NCBI RefSeq assembly: GCF_002946835.1
Contig: NZ_CP026652.1
Span: forward strand, 6,944,001 to 7,008,000
From: Streptomyces dengpaensis
Lineage (GTDB): Bacteria > Actinomycetota > Actinomycetes > Streptomycetales > Streptomycetaceae
DNA: 64,000 bases
Direction of reading: 5' to 3'
The notes under the pieces were generated by a model, which saw only the letters and a program-made list of their open reading frames with translations, was not told where the DNA came from and did not search any database. The position numbers were made by a program, and so were the translations under genes. Below are positions 42,373 through 52,500 of the stretch, in pieces (position 1 is the first letter of the stretch; each line of letters starts with the position of its first letter).

Positions 42373-43614
42373 GTGGCGACATCCGAACGCGCGCGCGGCT
42401 GGATGCCGTCGGCGTCGGTTCCCGGCATCGTGATCGGCGGGGTGGGCCTGCTGGGCCTCGGCCTGGTCGTCGGTGTGGCGGTGGATCCGTCCGCACTGGT
42501 CGGCACCACGGGTTATGTCTTCTGCGCGGGCCTCCTGCTCGCCGTCGGCCTGTACGGGAGCACGTACTCGATCGACCTCAAGGCCGTGCGCTCCGACGTG
42601 CCCGGCGTGGTGGCGGCCGTCACGCTCGGCGTCCTCCTCAAGGCAGGCCTGATCACCGCTGTCATGGTGCTGTCGTTCCGGCGGCCCGAGTACCTCGTGC
42701 TCGGTATCGCGGTGGCCCAGATCGACCCGCTGTCCGTGGCCGCCCTCTCCAGAAGCGGACGCATGTCACCGCGCGCCCGCTCGCTGCTGACGGCATGGGC
42801 GTCGTTCGACGATCCGATGACGGTACTGCTGACGCTGTATGTCGCGAGCTACGCCTATACGAGGGCAGGGTACGAGGGCACACCGGCGGTCGCGGGCGGG
42901 GGCGCGCGCGGCTACGCGGCCGGACTCGCCCTGAACGCCGCGCTGCTCGCCGGAGTGCTGCTGCTGTGGTGGGCCGGGCGGAGAGCGGCGGCCAGGGTGT
43001 CCGCCTCGCCGCGCGCCCGACGCGCCGGAACGGCTCTGGCGGGACTGCTGGTGGTGGCGATGCTGATGCTCGCCGCCGGGAACATGCTGATGCTCGCGGT
43101 GGCGGTGGCCGGCCTCGTGGTGCGCAAGGCGGCGTTCGACAGGGTGCTCGACCGTGCCGTCGGCGGCGCCTTCCTGGCCGCGTTCCTCGCGCTCGGGCTG
43201 TTCCTCGCGCAGGGCGTGGCGCTGCTGCCGGGGCTGGTGCTGGGCGTGGCCGCGTTCGGCGCGCAGGCGGTGGTGGCGCTGTGCGTCATGCCCCTGTTCG
43301 TACGGGGCCTCGAACGGCGGGACTGGATCGCCCTCGGGCTCAGTCAGCAGAACGGCATCACGGCCGTCCTCATCGCGCTCACCCTGGAGCGGGACTTCCC
43401 CGGCACGGTCGCGACCGTCGGCCCCGCCGTGGTCACCGTCAACATCCTGTACGGCACGTCGCGGGTGCTGCTAGCGCATCCACCGCGTCTGCGGTGGCTG
43501 CCTGGTCACAGGGAACTCCACGTGGCTGACGAGCGTCCCTCCCCTTGCGAAAAGCGGTTGGCGCAGGAGCCGTTGACGCGGGAGCCGTTGGCGAACGGGC
43601 GATCCCCGGCATGA
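42373..43614 (+). CDS. CPA1-type cation/proton antiporter
   Basis: This protein of about 413 residues has eleven or twelve hydrophobic segments and fits the sodium/hydrogen exchanger superfamily. The central VAQIDPLSVAALSRSG and SFDDPMTVLL correspond to the conserved acidic ion-site region. The family exchanges Na+ or K+ for H+. The GTG at 42373 has GGGGGA 6 bases upstream; the GTG at 42367 is an alternative. Its last codons overlap the next gene (ATGA), so it begins a four-gene coupled unit with a membrane protein and two NTPases. Confidence 0.78.
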   Translation: MATSERARGWMPSASVPGIVIGGVGLLGLGLVVGVAVDPSALVGTTGYVFCAGLLLAVGLYGSTYSIDLKAVRSDVPGVVAAVTLGVLLKAGLITAVMVLSFRRPEYLVLGIAVAQIDPLSVAALSRSGRMSPRARSLLTAWASFDDPMTVLLTLYVASYAYTRAGYEGTPAVAGGGARGYAAGLALNAALLAGVLLLWWAGRRAAARVSASPRARRAGTALAGLLVVAMLMLAAGNMLMLAVAVAGLVVRKAAFDRVLDRAVGGAFLAAFLALGLFLAQGVALLPGLVLGVAAFGAQAVVALCVMPLFVRGLERRDWIALGLSQQNGITAVLIALTLERDFPGTVATVGPAVVTVNILYGTSRVLLAHPPRLRWLPGHRELHVADERPSPCEKRLAQEPLTREPLANGRSPA

Positions 43615-44951
43615 CCGCGGTCCGGACCGGCGCACGCGCGGGCCCCGGTACCGGAACGCGGGGGATGCGGGGGAGCAGGACGAGGGAACCGGCGCACGCC
43701 AGTGGCCGGACGGGGAGAGCGCGCATGGGGCAGGGACTGGGGCACGGCTCACTGGCGTCGCCGCACGGCGTACCGGCATCACGGCCAGCTGAACCGGCAT
43801 CACGGCGAGGTGCACTGGCATCACGGCGAGGTGCACTGGCATCACGGCGAGGTGCACTGGCATCACCGCATGGTGTACCGCCATCGCCGTACGGTGGCCT
43901 GCCGGCATCACCGCACGGCGGCCGGCATCGTGCGGACACGGCCGCGGAGCGTGCGCCTCGCGCTGGGCGCGCTGCGTGTGCTGCCTGCACCGGGTGCGCA
44001 GCCCCCCGGACCGCGCGCTGGGCGGCCGTCGCGGCGCTCGTGTTCCTCGGCGCCACCGCCGCCCCCGCATTCGCCGTGCCTGCCGTGCCTGCCGTGCCTG
44101 CGGCGCCTGCCGTGCCTGCGGCGCCTGCCGTGCCTGCGGCGCCTGCCGTGCCTGCGGCGCCCGCCGCGCCCGCCGCGGCCCTCGCGTCCGACGAGCGCGA
44201 TGCCCAACTCGTGTTCTGCCTCGACGCCGAGCACCGCGGCGACCTCGTCGCGGCCGCCGTACGCCTCAACCTCCTCAAGGCCGACGCGACGGCCGCGGGC
44301 ACGGTCAGACCCACCGCTGCCGGTGGGCCCATGACGCTGGAGAAGTGGGCCGAGGACCGCGAGGACGACTTCGGACGGGCGTGCTCCGCGCTGATGGCGG
44401 TCGATTCCGACTCCCCGGGCACGGCGGCCAAGGACACCGCCGAGGACGGCTGGTTCGTGGCGTTCCTGAAGTCGCTGCCCCTGCTGGCGGCCGGCGCCCT
44501 GCTCACCCTCGGCGGGCAGTTCTCGGAACGCGTGTCGTCCGAACGGCGGCTGCTCAAACAGCAGTTGGGCTCCGGCGAGGCCGCGTTCCGGACAGCGGTA
44601 CGGGAGTATCTGGCGGCGTACGAGAGCGACCCCCAGTCGGACCACACGGCGGTGCTCACCGCACGCGACGCGCTGACCGCCGCGCTGGCCCAGGTGGCCG
44701 GGCCCGGCGCGCGCCGCGCGGCGGCCCGGCGGCTGGCCGACGAACTGCCGCTGGCCGGGCCGCTCCCCGCCGCCCGCGGCGGCGCGTTCCTCGGCCCGGA
44801 CGACCGCGCCCGGGAAGCGCAGGGCGTGCGGCAGACCGTGGAGCTGCGGCTGCGCACCGTGGCGGACCTCAACGGCCGAGCGCTGTACTGGAGATGGCGT
44901 ACCTTTCGCGAGCGGCGTCCCGCCCCCGTCACCCCGGGAGCGGCCGCATGA
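43611..44951 (+). CDS. Unrecognised membrane protein with low-complexity N-terminus
   Basis: I do not recognise this protein of about 446 residues. Its first 110 residues are low-complexity, encoded by 21-bp repeats (ASRRGAL). A hydrophobic segment follows (ARWAAVAALVFLGATAAPAF), then a VPAAPA repeat of about 35 residues, a globular part, a second hydrophobic segment SLPLLAAGALLTLGG, and a helical Arg/Glu-rich C-terminal domain. The ATG overlaps the antiporter stop; a downstream ATG at 43726 is possible. It overlaps the following ATPase gene by ATGA. It may anchor the downstream NTPases at the membrane, which is speculation. Confidence 0.65.
   Translation: MTAVRTGARAGPGTGTRGMRGSRTREPAHASGRTGRARMGQGLGHGSLASPHGVPASRPAEPASRRGALASRRGALASRRGALASPHGVPPSPYGGLPASPHGGRHRADTAAERAPRAGRAACAACTGCAAPRTARWAAVAALVFLGATAAPAFAVPAVPAVPAAPAVPAAPAVPAAPAVPAAPAAPAAALASDERDAQLVFCLDAEHRGDLVAAAVRLNLLKADATAAGTVRPTAAGGPMTLEKWAEDREDDFGRACSALMAVDSDSPGTAAKDTAEDGWFVAFLKSLPLLAAGALLTLGGQFSERVSSERRLLKQQLGSGEAAFRTAVREYLAAYESDPQSDHTAVLTARDALTAALAQVAGPGARRAAARRLADELPLAGPLPAARGGAFLGPDDRAREAQGVRQTVELRLRTVADLNGRALYWRWRTFRERRPAPVTPGAAA
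43777..43881. repeat. 21-bp tandem repeat in the membrane-protein gene
   Basis: Five consecutive 21-bp units of CATCACGGCGAGGTGCACTGG type, of which the central three (43798-43860) are identical. They encode seven-residue ASRRGAL repeats. Confidence 0.85.
44073..44180. repeat. 18-bp tandem repeat encoding VPAAPA
   Basis: Copies of GTGCCTGCGGCGCCTGCC and shorter variants repeat about five times, encoding a Val-Pro-Ala/Ala-Pro-Ala linker directly after the first hydrophobic segment. Confidence 0.8.
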
Positions 44952-46081
44952 CCATGCCGATCCCGGACAACCCGTACGGCGTGTACGTACCGGGCAGCAG
45001 GCAGAGCCTGCCGGGCCTCGCCGTCCCGCCGAGGGACGACCACCCGCTGGTGCCGTGGGAGGACGAGAGCCACGCGGGCCAGTGGGTGGACGTCGACCAC
45101 GCGCGCGAGCAGCTGGACCACTTCCAGAAGCACTGCCTGGACCGGCTCCCGGACCTGGTCGAACCCGGTGTGGACCAAGGGCGTCTGGTGGTGGTGACCG
45201 GGCCGGCCGGCATGGGCAAGACCACCCTCATCCATCACTGCATCTACCGCGCCGGGCAGTTCATCGCGCGGCTGAACGACCTGGCCCGCACCGCGCCGCC
45301 GGGCACCCGCCGCCCCCCGCGCCACATCGTGGCGATGACCGCCGGATACGGCAACGACGGCCGCGCCATCAGCATCGACGAGCACGGCGACTTCGCCTCG
45401 ACCCCGGCCATCAACGCCACCATCCGCGACAAGGTCGTCGCCACGCTGCGCACGCATTTCACCGGCGCGATGCTCGATCAGGTGATGTCCCAGGACTCCC
45501 CGGTGAAGGCGTTCAGCGCGATCAGCACCCTGCTGGCCCAGCAGGACGCACTGCTGTTCGTCGTCGTTCCCCACATCGACTGGAAGGACGAGATAGTGCG
45601 GACCAAATTCCTCAAGACCTGCTTGAGTCATGCGCAGACCCGGGTCGTACTCCTCGTCGAAGTCAGCCACGGAACGACCGAGACGGCGAGGAAGGTGGTC
45701 GAGGAACTGCTGCCCAGCGCCGTGGTCACCCACCTCGCGCTCGGCGGCCTCGGGCCGGAGGACACCGTGAAGTTCAGCCAGAGCACCCGCTCGGGGCATC
45801 CCGACCCGGACAGCGCGCCGACCCGGGTCCCGCAGACCGACAGGGACGAGCTGCTGCGGGCACACGAGCAGTGGCAGCCCGCCGACGTACGGGAGTTGCG
45901 GCAGGTCTTCCACGCGGTGGCCGAGCGGCAACGCCACACGGGCAGATCCGTGCGGATCACCGCCGCCGAGCTGAGACAGCACACGGCGGGACGGCCGGGT
46001 CCGGACCTGGCCACCCTGCGGCGCGAGCCGCCCGGCCCCACGGCGCCACCCCGCCAACCCGGCCCGTCCCCGGGCTCCTGA
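44948..46081 (+). CDS. P-loop ATPase (STAND/AAA-like)
   Basis: This 377-residue protein has a Walker A GPAGMGKTT at 85-93 and a hydrophobic strand ALLFVVVPHID (about 200-210) that fits Walker B. A conserved-looking FASTPAINATIRDKV segment separates them. The C-terminal 80 residues form a helix-rich part followed by a Pro-rich tail. It resembles STAND or Orc/Cdc6-like ATPases but I cannot assign a family. Translation is coupled to the upstream membrane protein (ATGA), and a second NTPase gene follows 85 bp later. Confidence 0.7.
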   Translation: MTMPIPDNPYGVYVPGSRQSLPGLAVPPRDDHPLVPWEDESHAGQWVDVDHAREQLDHFQKHCLDRLPDLVEPGVDQGRLVVVTGPAGMGKTTLIHHCIYRAGQFIARLNDLARTAPPGTRRPPRHIVAMTAGYGNDGRAISIDEHGDFASTPAINATIRDKVVATLRTHFTGAMLDQVMSQDSPVKAFSAISTLLAQQDALLFVVVPHIDWKDEIVRTKFLKTCLSHAQTRVVLLVEVSHGTTETARKVVEELLPSAVVTHLALGGLGPEDTVKFSQSTRSGHPDPDSAPTRVPQTDRDELLRAHEQWQPADVRELRQVFHAVAERQRHTGRSVRITAAELRQHTAGRPGPDLATLRREPPGPTAPPRQPGPSPGS

Positions 46082-46166
46082 CACAGCCCCGTACCCCTCA
46101 ACCTCCGTATCCCCGCACCCGCCCGCCGCTCGCATCGACGTCATCGGAAACACGAGGAGTGCCATC

Positions 46167-48482
46167 GTGGCCTCAGGCAGTGGAGACATCTGGCACAGCA
46201 ACCCCTTCCCGCTGATCCCCGTTGTGCGCCTCGGCCCCTCGGCCGACCTCGGGGCCGCGCCGGTCGAAGCGGCGGACTCCGGAAACGCGACCGTCGGCAC
46301 GCCGACCCTCAAGGAGCTCTCCCAACTGGTCGACGACTACCTCGCCGAGAGCCCCGCCGGCGGCCGGCGCGGCAGGACCATCGCCCTGGTGGGCGAGTTC
46401 GGCCTCGGCAAGAGCCACGCGCTGCGCGAGGTGTACGCCACGCTCGGCGCGCGCCCCGACGGGCCCCCGATGTGGATCGTGGACGAGCCCTCGCAGGACA
46501 TGGGGCGGATGTACCGGGACCGGCTGCGCGGCCCCGGCGACACCACCCGGGGACGGCGCGCGTTCGAGGAACTCGTCCGGGACTACTACGCGTACGTGAC
46601 CGCCAATCGCGTCGGCGCACAGGGCAGCGATCCACGCCTCGGGACGCTCGACGAGATAGCCGCTGGGCTGCGCGACCGCAGCCTCGACCCGGACAAGGTG
46701 GTCTCGGCGCTGCGCTACGACCCGGAGGTGATCCACGCGGATCTGCGCGGCACGCTCGGCGAGGTCACCGAGCACCGCCGGTTCGCCGCCGCGCTGGCCC
46801 TGCTCCAGGACCCGCCGTTCACCAGGATGGTGTGGAGGTGGCTGAACGGCGAAGAGCCCGCCGAGGCCCTGCGCGAGCGCGGCATCACCGAGGCCATCGG
46901 GCCGTCCGGCGGGCCCGGCGGACAGCAGGACACCGCGGCCGGCATCGACCGGGTCTTCGACGCGCTGGCGGTCCAGGGATTCGTGCACGGCCGGGTCGGC
47001 AGCCCGTATGTGCTGCTGATGGACTCCCTGGAGAAGGTCCTCGACTGGCCCGAGGAGAACCGGCGCACCTTCGTGGACGCCTTCGAACGACTCGTCAACA
47101 TCTATGCGAGCCGGGGCGGTCTCCTGGTGTTCTGCGTCTCTCCGGACGGACTGCAGGCACTGCGGCCGAGCGTGCACGAACGGGTCGTGCAACTGTGGCC
47201 GACCGGCTTCGACGAGGAGCTCACCGGAGAGCTGGTCGCGGCCTACGTCGAGGCGGGCCCCGACCGGGCAGGCCCGCGGGCGCGCCGGTCCTCCGGCCCG
47301 TTCGGCCCGGAGGCGCTGCGACTGCTGTACGACCTGACCGAGGGCGTGCCCCGCGAGGTGCTCAGGACCTGCCGCCAGGCCTGGCAGTTCAGCGAGAACG
47401 AGCACGGTGCGGTACGGGAGGTGACCGCCGCGGCCGTACTGGCGGCCGTGCGCTCCCTGCACGAGAAGGTCTCGCGGCGCGAGGTCACCGCGGACGTGCA
47501 CAAGGCCCTGGACCTGGGGCAGTGGCGCATCGCCTCCCGCGACCCGGTCCCCGCCCGGATGTCCGCACCGCCGGGCGGCCAGGAGGAAGTGCTGTACTGG
47601 CTCGCTCCCGCCCCCAACACGTATCTCGCGGTGATCCTCACCCGCTCCGTCCTCCTCGCCGACGACGCGGAACGGGTCGCCGCCCATGTGCACGGCCTGC
47701 GCAGCGCGGTGCATCCGGCACGGTTCGAGGTGCTGCTCGTGGTCAACGGCCATGTGTCGCAGCCCATGCAGGACCGCCTCGCCCGCTCGATCGGCTCGCG
47801 GCCGCTGGTGTACCGGCAGGGGGCGTTCCCGCAGAGCGCCGACGAGGCACTGCGGCAGCTCGGCAGGCGGCTCGAGGAAGGGCGCCGGGAGGAGGACCTC
47901 GGCCGGCTGAGCGAGCGGATGCACCGCGACCTGGAGCAGCAGAGGGCCCAGCTCGACGCGTTACGCCAGGCGATGGCCGCGTTTGCGCTGGAAGCACGGC
48001 CCCCTGCGGCGCTGCCGCGTGAGGAGCGCTCCGTGCCGCCGCTCACCGGGCCGGCGCACCCGCCCGCGACCGAGCCGTCGGCCCCCGAACTGCCGGGACC
48101 GGTGCGTCGCCGGTTCCGTGAGGCGCTGGCGGTCCTGGACGCGGTCACCCGGCGCGTGGCCGGGCGGACCATGACGCACCGCACCACCGCGACGCCGGTG
48201 GAACTCGGCGCACTGGGCTGCGCCACGCTGGTACGGGCGCTGACCGAGGACTTCCGGGGATCCGTCGCGGCCTGGCACCGCACCGCGCTGCGCGGTGTGC
48301 CGACCGAGGCCCAGCTGACCGAACTGCGCCGGATCTGCCGGGAGTACGAGAGCGCGGTCGAGGTGTTGCCGGTGCACCTGCTGGGCAGCGCCGGTCATCC
48401 GCACCCCTTGACGGCGGCCCGTACGGTGGAGGTCCTCGCGGAGGAGGTGTGGGGCACGCTCAGCGCGGCTACTGTGCCCTGA
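46167..48482 (+). CDS. Large P-loop NTPase of unknown family
   Basis: This 771-residue protein has a Walker A GEFGLGKSH at 76-84 and a probable Walker B VLLMDSLEKVLD. An AAA/STAND-like NTPase core (to about residue 420) is followed by a region with EVLYWLAPAPNTYLAVILTRSVLL (split here by function, unknown), a coiled-coil-like stretch (about 570-610) and a helical C-terminus. The GTG has GAGGAG 8 bases upstream. It ends the four-gene unit and its 3' end overlaps the convergent gene by 14 bp. Similar NTPases occur in bacterial conflict systems; that role is not shown here. Confidence 0.65.
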   Translation: MASGSGDIWHSNPFPLIPVVRLGPSADLGAAPVEAADSGNATVGTPTLKELSQLVDDYLAESPAGGRRGRTIALVGEFGLGKSHALREVYATLGARPDGPPMWIVDEPSQDMGRMYRDRLRGPGDTTRGRRAFEELVRDYYAYVTANRVGAQGSDPRLGTLDEIAAGLRDRSLDPDKVVSALRYDPEVIHADLRGTLGEVTEHRRFAAALALLQDPPFTRMVWRWLNGEEPAEALRERGITEAIGPSGGPGGQQDTAAGIDRVFDALAVQGFVHGRVGSPYVLLMDSLEKVLDWPEENRRTFVDAFERLVNIYASRGGLLVFCVSPDGLQALRPSVHERVVQLWPTGFDEELTGELVAAYVEAGPDRAGPRARRSSGPFGPEALRLLYDLTEGVPREVLRTCRQAWQFSENEHGAVREVTAAAVLAAVRSLHEKVSRREVTADVHKALDLGQWRIASRDPVPARMSAPPGGQEEVLYWLAPAPNTYLAVILTRSVLLADDAERVAAHVHGLRSAVHPARFEVLLVVNGHVSQPMQDRLARSIGSRPLVYRQGAFPQSADEALRQLGRRLEEGRREEDLGRLSERMHRDLEQQRAQLDALRQAMAAFALEARPPAALPREERSVPPLTGPAHPPATEPSAPELPGPVRRRFREALAVLDAVTRRVAGRTMTHRTTATPVELGALGCATLVRALTEDFRGSVAAWHRTALRGVPTEAQLTELRRICREYESAVEVLPVHLLGSAGHPHPLTAARTVEVLAEEVWGTLSAATVP

Positions 48483-49476
48483 TCTCGCCCAGGTCGTGCG
48501 CGAGCCGGCGCAACCGGGCCTCGGCGTGGCCGACCTGTGGCTGGTCGAGGGTGACGCCGACGACGAACTCGCGGGGCGAGAGCCAGGTGACGTACACCGC
48601 GCCCTCCTGCACATCGAGGACGAGCCGCTGGACGGGCGCGAGGCCCTCCGCCGGGGGCGCCACGAGATGCAGCGCGTCGGTGAGGCGGACCAAGTGGCCG
48701 CGCAGACCCCGCGAGAGGTCGCGATAGGCGGTGCGCCGACTGCGCACGCTCACGTCCAGGAAACGCGGAGCCAGGTCGGGCGCGTCGAAGACGTCGCCGA
48801 CGCACACCAGCGTCCAGTCGCGGTAGTAGCCCGCGTACTGGAGGTCGGTGATGTTCACATGCTTGTGCCACAGGGAGCGCAGCCGCTGCTCGTAGGCGGG
48901 AACGGGCGCGGCGGCCGTGCCGAAGTCGACGCGCAGCGGCGCGTCCCCGGCGTCCGTCGAGGCGAGCCGGGGCTTCGCGTCCGGGGTGCCACCGGGCAAC
49001 TCGTCGGGCAGCCGGTGCACTTCGGTACGGATCCGGGTGACCAGGGCGTTCATGGTCGCGTCCATGGCAGGGACGCAGTTGGGGCCGTCGGTCAGCGCCG
49101 CCAGGTACTCGCCGGGCTTGACCCGCCCGCCCCACAGACCGCCGCGCTCGTTGGCGACGACGGTGCGCATCAGCTCACCGGTGCCCAGCGGACGCAGGAC
49201 AGCGCCGAGATCCTGGGCGCACAGCAGCAGCCGGCTGCCCGGCAGCGACTCGTCGTGCAGGTCGTCGTCGGCCTCGGTGACCAGACTGCTCAGGGGCGCC
49301 CGGTCGGCGTGGCAGACCACGAAGTCGAGGATGCCGTTGCTGTAGTGGGACAACGACCGGATCTCGGGGGCCTCTTCAGCCGCATCCTCGCACAACTCCG
49401 TTATCCGGCCGTGGCGTTCGGCGGACCAGTGGTACTCCGTCAGGGTCTCGGTGCGGTGCGGTGCGGGGGCTGCCAC
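48469..49476 (-). CDS. Unrecognised 335-residue protein beside the FxSxx-like cassette
   Basis: I do not recognise this soluble 335-residue protein. Its N-terminal half contains SNGILDFVVCHADRAPLSSL and LLLCAQDLGAVLRPLG, its C-terminal half KHVNITDLQYAGYYRDWTLV and RFLDVSVRSRRTAYRDLSRG; no P-loop, zinc site or signal peptide is visible. The GTG start has AAGGCGAG 8 bases before it. It lies 89 bp downstream of the TIR/NB-ARC/TPR gene on the same strand, so it is probably part of that transcription unit, and its 3' end overlaps the large NTPase gene. Confidence 0.65.
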   Translation of the reverse strand: MAAPAPHRTETLTEYHWSAERHGRITELCEDAAEEAPEIRSLSHYSNGILDFVVCHADRAPLSSLVTEADDDLHDESLPGSRLLLCAQDLGAVLRPLGTGELMRTVVANERGGLWGGRVKPGEYLAALTDGPNCVPAMDATMNALVTRIRTEVHRLPDELPGGTPDAKPRLASTDAGDAPLRVDFGTAAAPVPAYEQRLRSLWHKHVNITDLQYAGYYRDWTLVCVGDVFDAPDLAPRFLDVSVRSRRTAYRDLSRGLRGHLVRLTDALHLVAPPAEGLAPVQRLVLDVQEGAVYVTWLSPREFVVGVTLDQPQVGHAEARLRRLAHDLGEIRAQ

Positions 49477-49565
49477 GTGCGCTCGCCTTTCGGGTGGGGA
49501 CTGCGGGGACGCCCGTGCGGTCCGGCGTCCCGTGCCGGTGCCTTCCTCGTGTGTCCGTCCTCTTC

Positions 49566-52500
49566 TTACAGCTCGGGCAGCTCCAGGTCGATGTCGTAGC
49601 CCGACGGCGGCATCGGACGCGAGGTGTCGGAACCGGTCAGCCGCGCGTGGTGGGCCCGCACCCGGCGCCCGTCGGGACGGTGGGCGATACCGAGGTCGCG
49701 CAGCCGGTTCAGGGCACTGTGGGCGAGCTGGGCCGCGTCCTCCGTGCGGTGGGCGGCGGCCAGCGTGGCGGCGAGGGAGTTCTCCGCGACGGCGACCCAC
49801 GGGTGGGACGGGCCGACCTTGTGGGCCAGCAGGTTCACCGCGGCGCGGCCCTCGTCCTCCGCGCGCTGCACCTCGCCCATCGACCGCAGATACACCGCGT
49901 GCCGGACCTGGCTGAGCCCCGTGTACGGGTGCCCCACGCCGAACCGGGCCGCCAGCGCCTCCGCGCACTGCCGTGCCTGCTGTTCGGCCTCCTCCACCTT
50001 GCCGAGGGCGTGCAGGTCGGCGGCGTAGCTGAACTGGCAGCGCAGCGTGTCGAAGCGGTCGGCGCCGAAGCGGCTGACGTACTCCTGCAAGGCCCGCAGG
50101 TCACGCTCGTGGGCCATCTCGAAGCCGTACCGGGGGTCCTTGACGGCGGGGAATCCGTCGGCGAGCCGGCGCTCACTGATGGCCAGACCGACCTCCGTCC
50201 ACAGCCGCGCCCCGTCCCAGGTGTCGCCGTACCGGCGCAGCCGCTGGCGCAGCAGATCCCGCGCCTCGCCGTCGCGCCCCGCCATCCGGTACAGGTACGC
50301 GAGCAGATCGGCCGCGCGCCAGGCGATCGCGTCCTCCTTGCCGCCGACGGCCTGCCGGTAGCGGAAGCGCTCCTGAAGCCGGCCCAGGGCGACGGTGACA
50401 CGCCCCGTGAGCGCCTCGGTGAGCGCGAGGTTGTGCTCGACCTGGACCGTGGCGGGATGCTTCCAGCCGAGCAGCAGGGTCAGCCCGTCCATGGCCGGTC
50501 TGATCTGGATGAGGGCGTCCTCGAACCGGCCCAGCGCCCGCAGCGTCGCGGCGTGTGAGTCGGCCGACAGCAGCGTGCGGGGATGCATCAGGCCGAGCAG
50601 CCTGCGGTGACCGCGCAGGGCCTCCTGGGAAAGCTCGCGGGAGCGTTCGTACTCGCCGCCCAGGCGGTGGGCGCGGGCGGTGTGGTTGAGCAGGCGCAGA
50701 TACTCGGGCGTCTGCTCGTCGCCGTCGGCCCGCCAGACCTCGCGGGCCCGGCCGGCGATGTCGAGGAGGCGGGAGAGGTCGGCGCTCTCGCCGCGCTGGC
50801 TGAGCGCGTTGAGGTGGCGCAGCAGCGAACGGCGCACCCGGGGCCGGGAGTCCTCCCACAGCCGCAGCGAGTACACCTCGCGCGCCCAGTCGGCGGGCAG
50901 GTCCTGGTCCTCGTGCGGCACGTACTCGGCGAGGACGCTGCGCAGCACCGACTCGACGTGCTGCCGCTCGGCGGGATCCATGCCGTCGCGGATCAGGTCG
51001 CGCAGCGCGTGGTGCTGCACGAGGGGCTGCTCCTTGCGGTCGAAGTCGACGTCGAGCAGGCCTACTTGGGCCAGGGCCCACAGGGCGACGCTCACCATGT
51101 GCTCGTCGGGCAGCTGTACGTCGTCGGGGTGCCGTGGGCGGACGGTGCCCGCGGCTTCCTGCGGTTCGGCCGCGTCGTCGCGGGCCAGCTCGGACAGGAT
51201 GCGGCGCGAGCGCAGCAGGTCCAGGCCGGTACCCCGCCCGGTGAGCAGGGAGGCGGCGCCCAGCAGCCAGCCCAGGGCGTCGTGCGCGGGGCTCTCGGCG
51301 CGCCACGCGGCGGAGCCCAGGGTGGTCCCCGCGACGTGCTGGGCCACCCGCACCATGACGGCGACGGGCGGTACGGCGTCGGCCTCACCGAGGAGATCGG
51401 TCTTGCAGGTGCGGTGCTCGGCGATGAGGTCCGCGACGGCCGCGCGGGCCGCCGCCTCCGGCGCCATGTGATCGTCGCGCCGGTGAGCGCCGGCCCGCTC
51501 GGCGAGGCAGTGGGCGGCCAGGTGCAAGGCGAGCGGGACGAAGTCCACGACGCTGCCCACCTGTTGGGCCTGATCGTCGGTGATCTCCGGCAGCCGTTCG
51601 CCCAGCAGGGCGCGGCACTCGGCGGGCCGCATCGGGCCGATGGCGCATCCCGCCAGGTGAGGCGGGCGGGCGTCCGGCTGCTCCTGCGGCGCGACGCGGC
51701 TGGTGATCAGCACATGACCCCGCTCATGGGGAACGGGGAGCAGGCCGTGCAGTTCGGCGGGGTCCACCACCCCGTCGTAGACGATCAGCCAGTTCCCCGA
51801 GTCGGAGTCGGGGCGCGACAGGCGGGTCAGTAGCCGGGAGACGCCCCCGTCGGGGGCGACGACGCCGAGCTGGTCCTCCGCGGTGCCGAGCCGGCCGGCG
51901 AGCCGGGCCAGGCCGCGCCGTGCCCGCTGCGTCTCCCAGGCGCGTACCCACCACACCACGTCGTACCGGGCGCCGTAGCGGTGGCACAGCTCCCGCGCGG
52001 TCTCGCTCTTGCCCCACCCGCTGGGGCCGTACAGCACCACGCAGCTGCCGTCGCGGCCGGCATCGCGCAGCTGCTCGTCGAGTCGCGCGAGCAGGGCGTC
52101 GCGGTCGATGAAACCGCCGTTGCGCGGCGCGATGTTGGTGGTCTCGGGCAGCCGCGGGAAGCGGGCGCCCCGCGCGCCCCCCTCGCGGGGCTGGGCCGGA
52201 CCGAGGCCGAGGCCGGTGTACAGCAGCCGCAGCGCCTCGTCCTCGGTGGTGTCGCGCAGGTCGATCCGCTCGTGGTGGGCCGCCTCGGTGTGCGGGAACG
52301 GCTCGTCGACCAGGACGATCCGCACGTCGGTGTGGGAGAGGGCGCCGATCTGGGCGAGCAGGGTGTCGTCCGCGTCACCCGGCGAGAGGAAGAGCAGGGC
52401 CGTACCGTGCTCGGGGCGCTCACCTGCGTAGGTGTCGTCCCTGCGCAGCTCGGTCCGGACGCCCCGGTCGCCGAGCCGGTCCTGCAGCCAGGCCGCCCAG

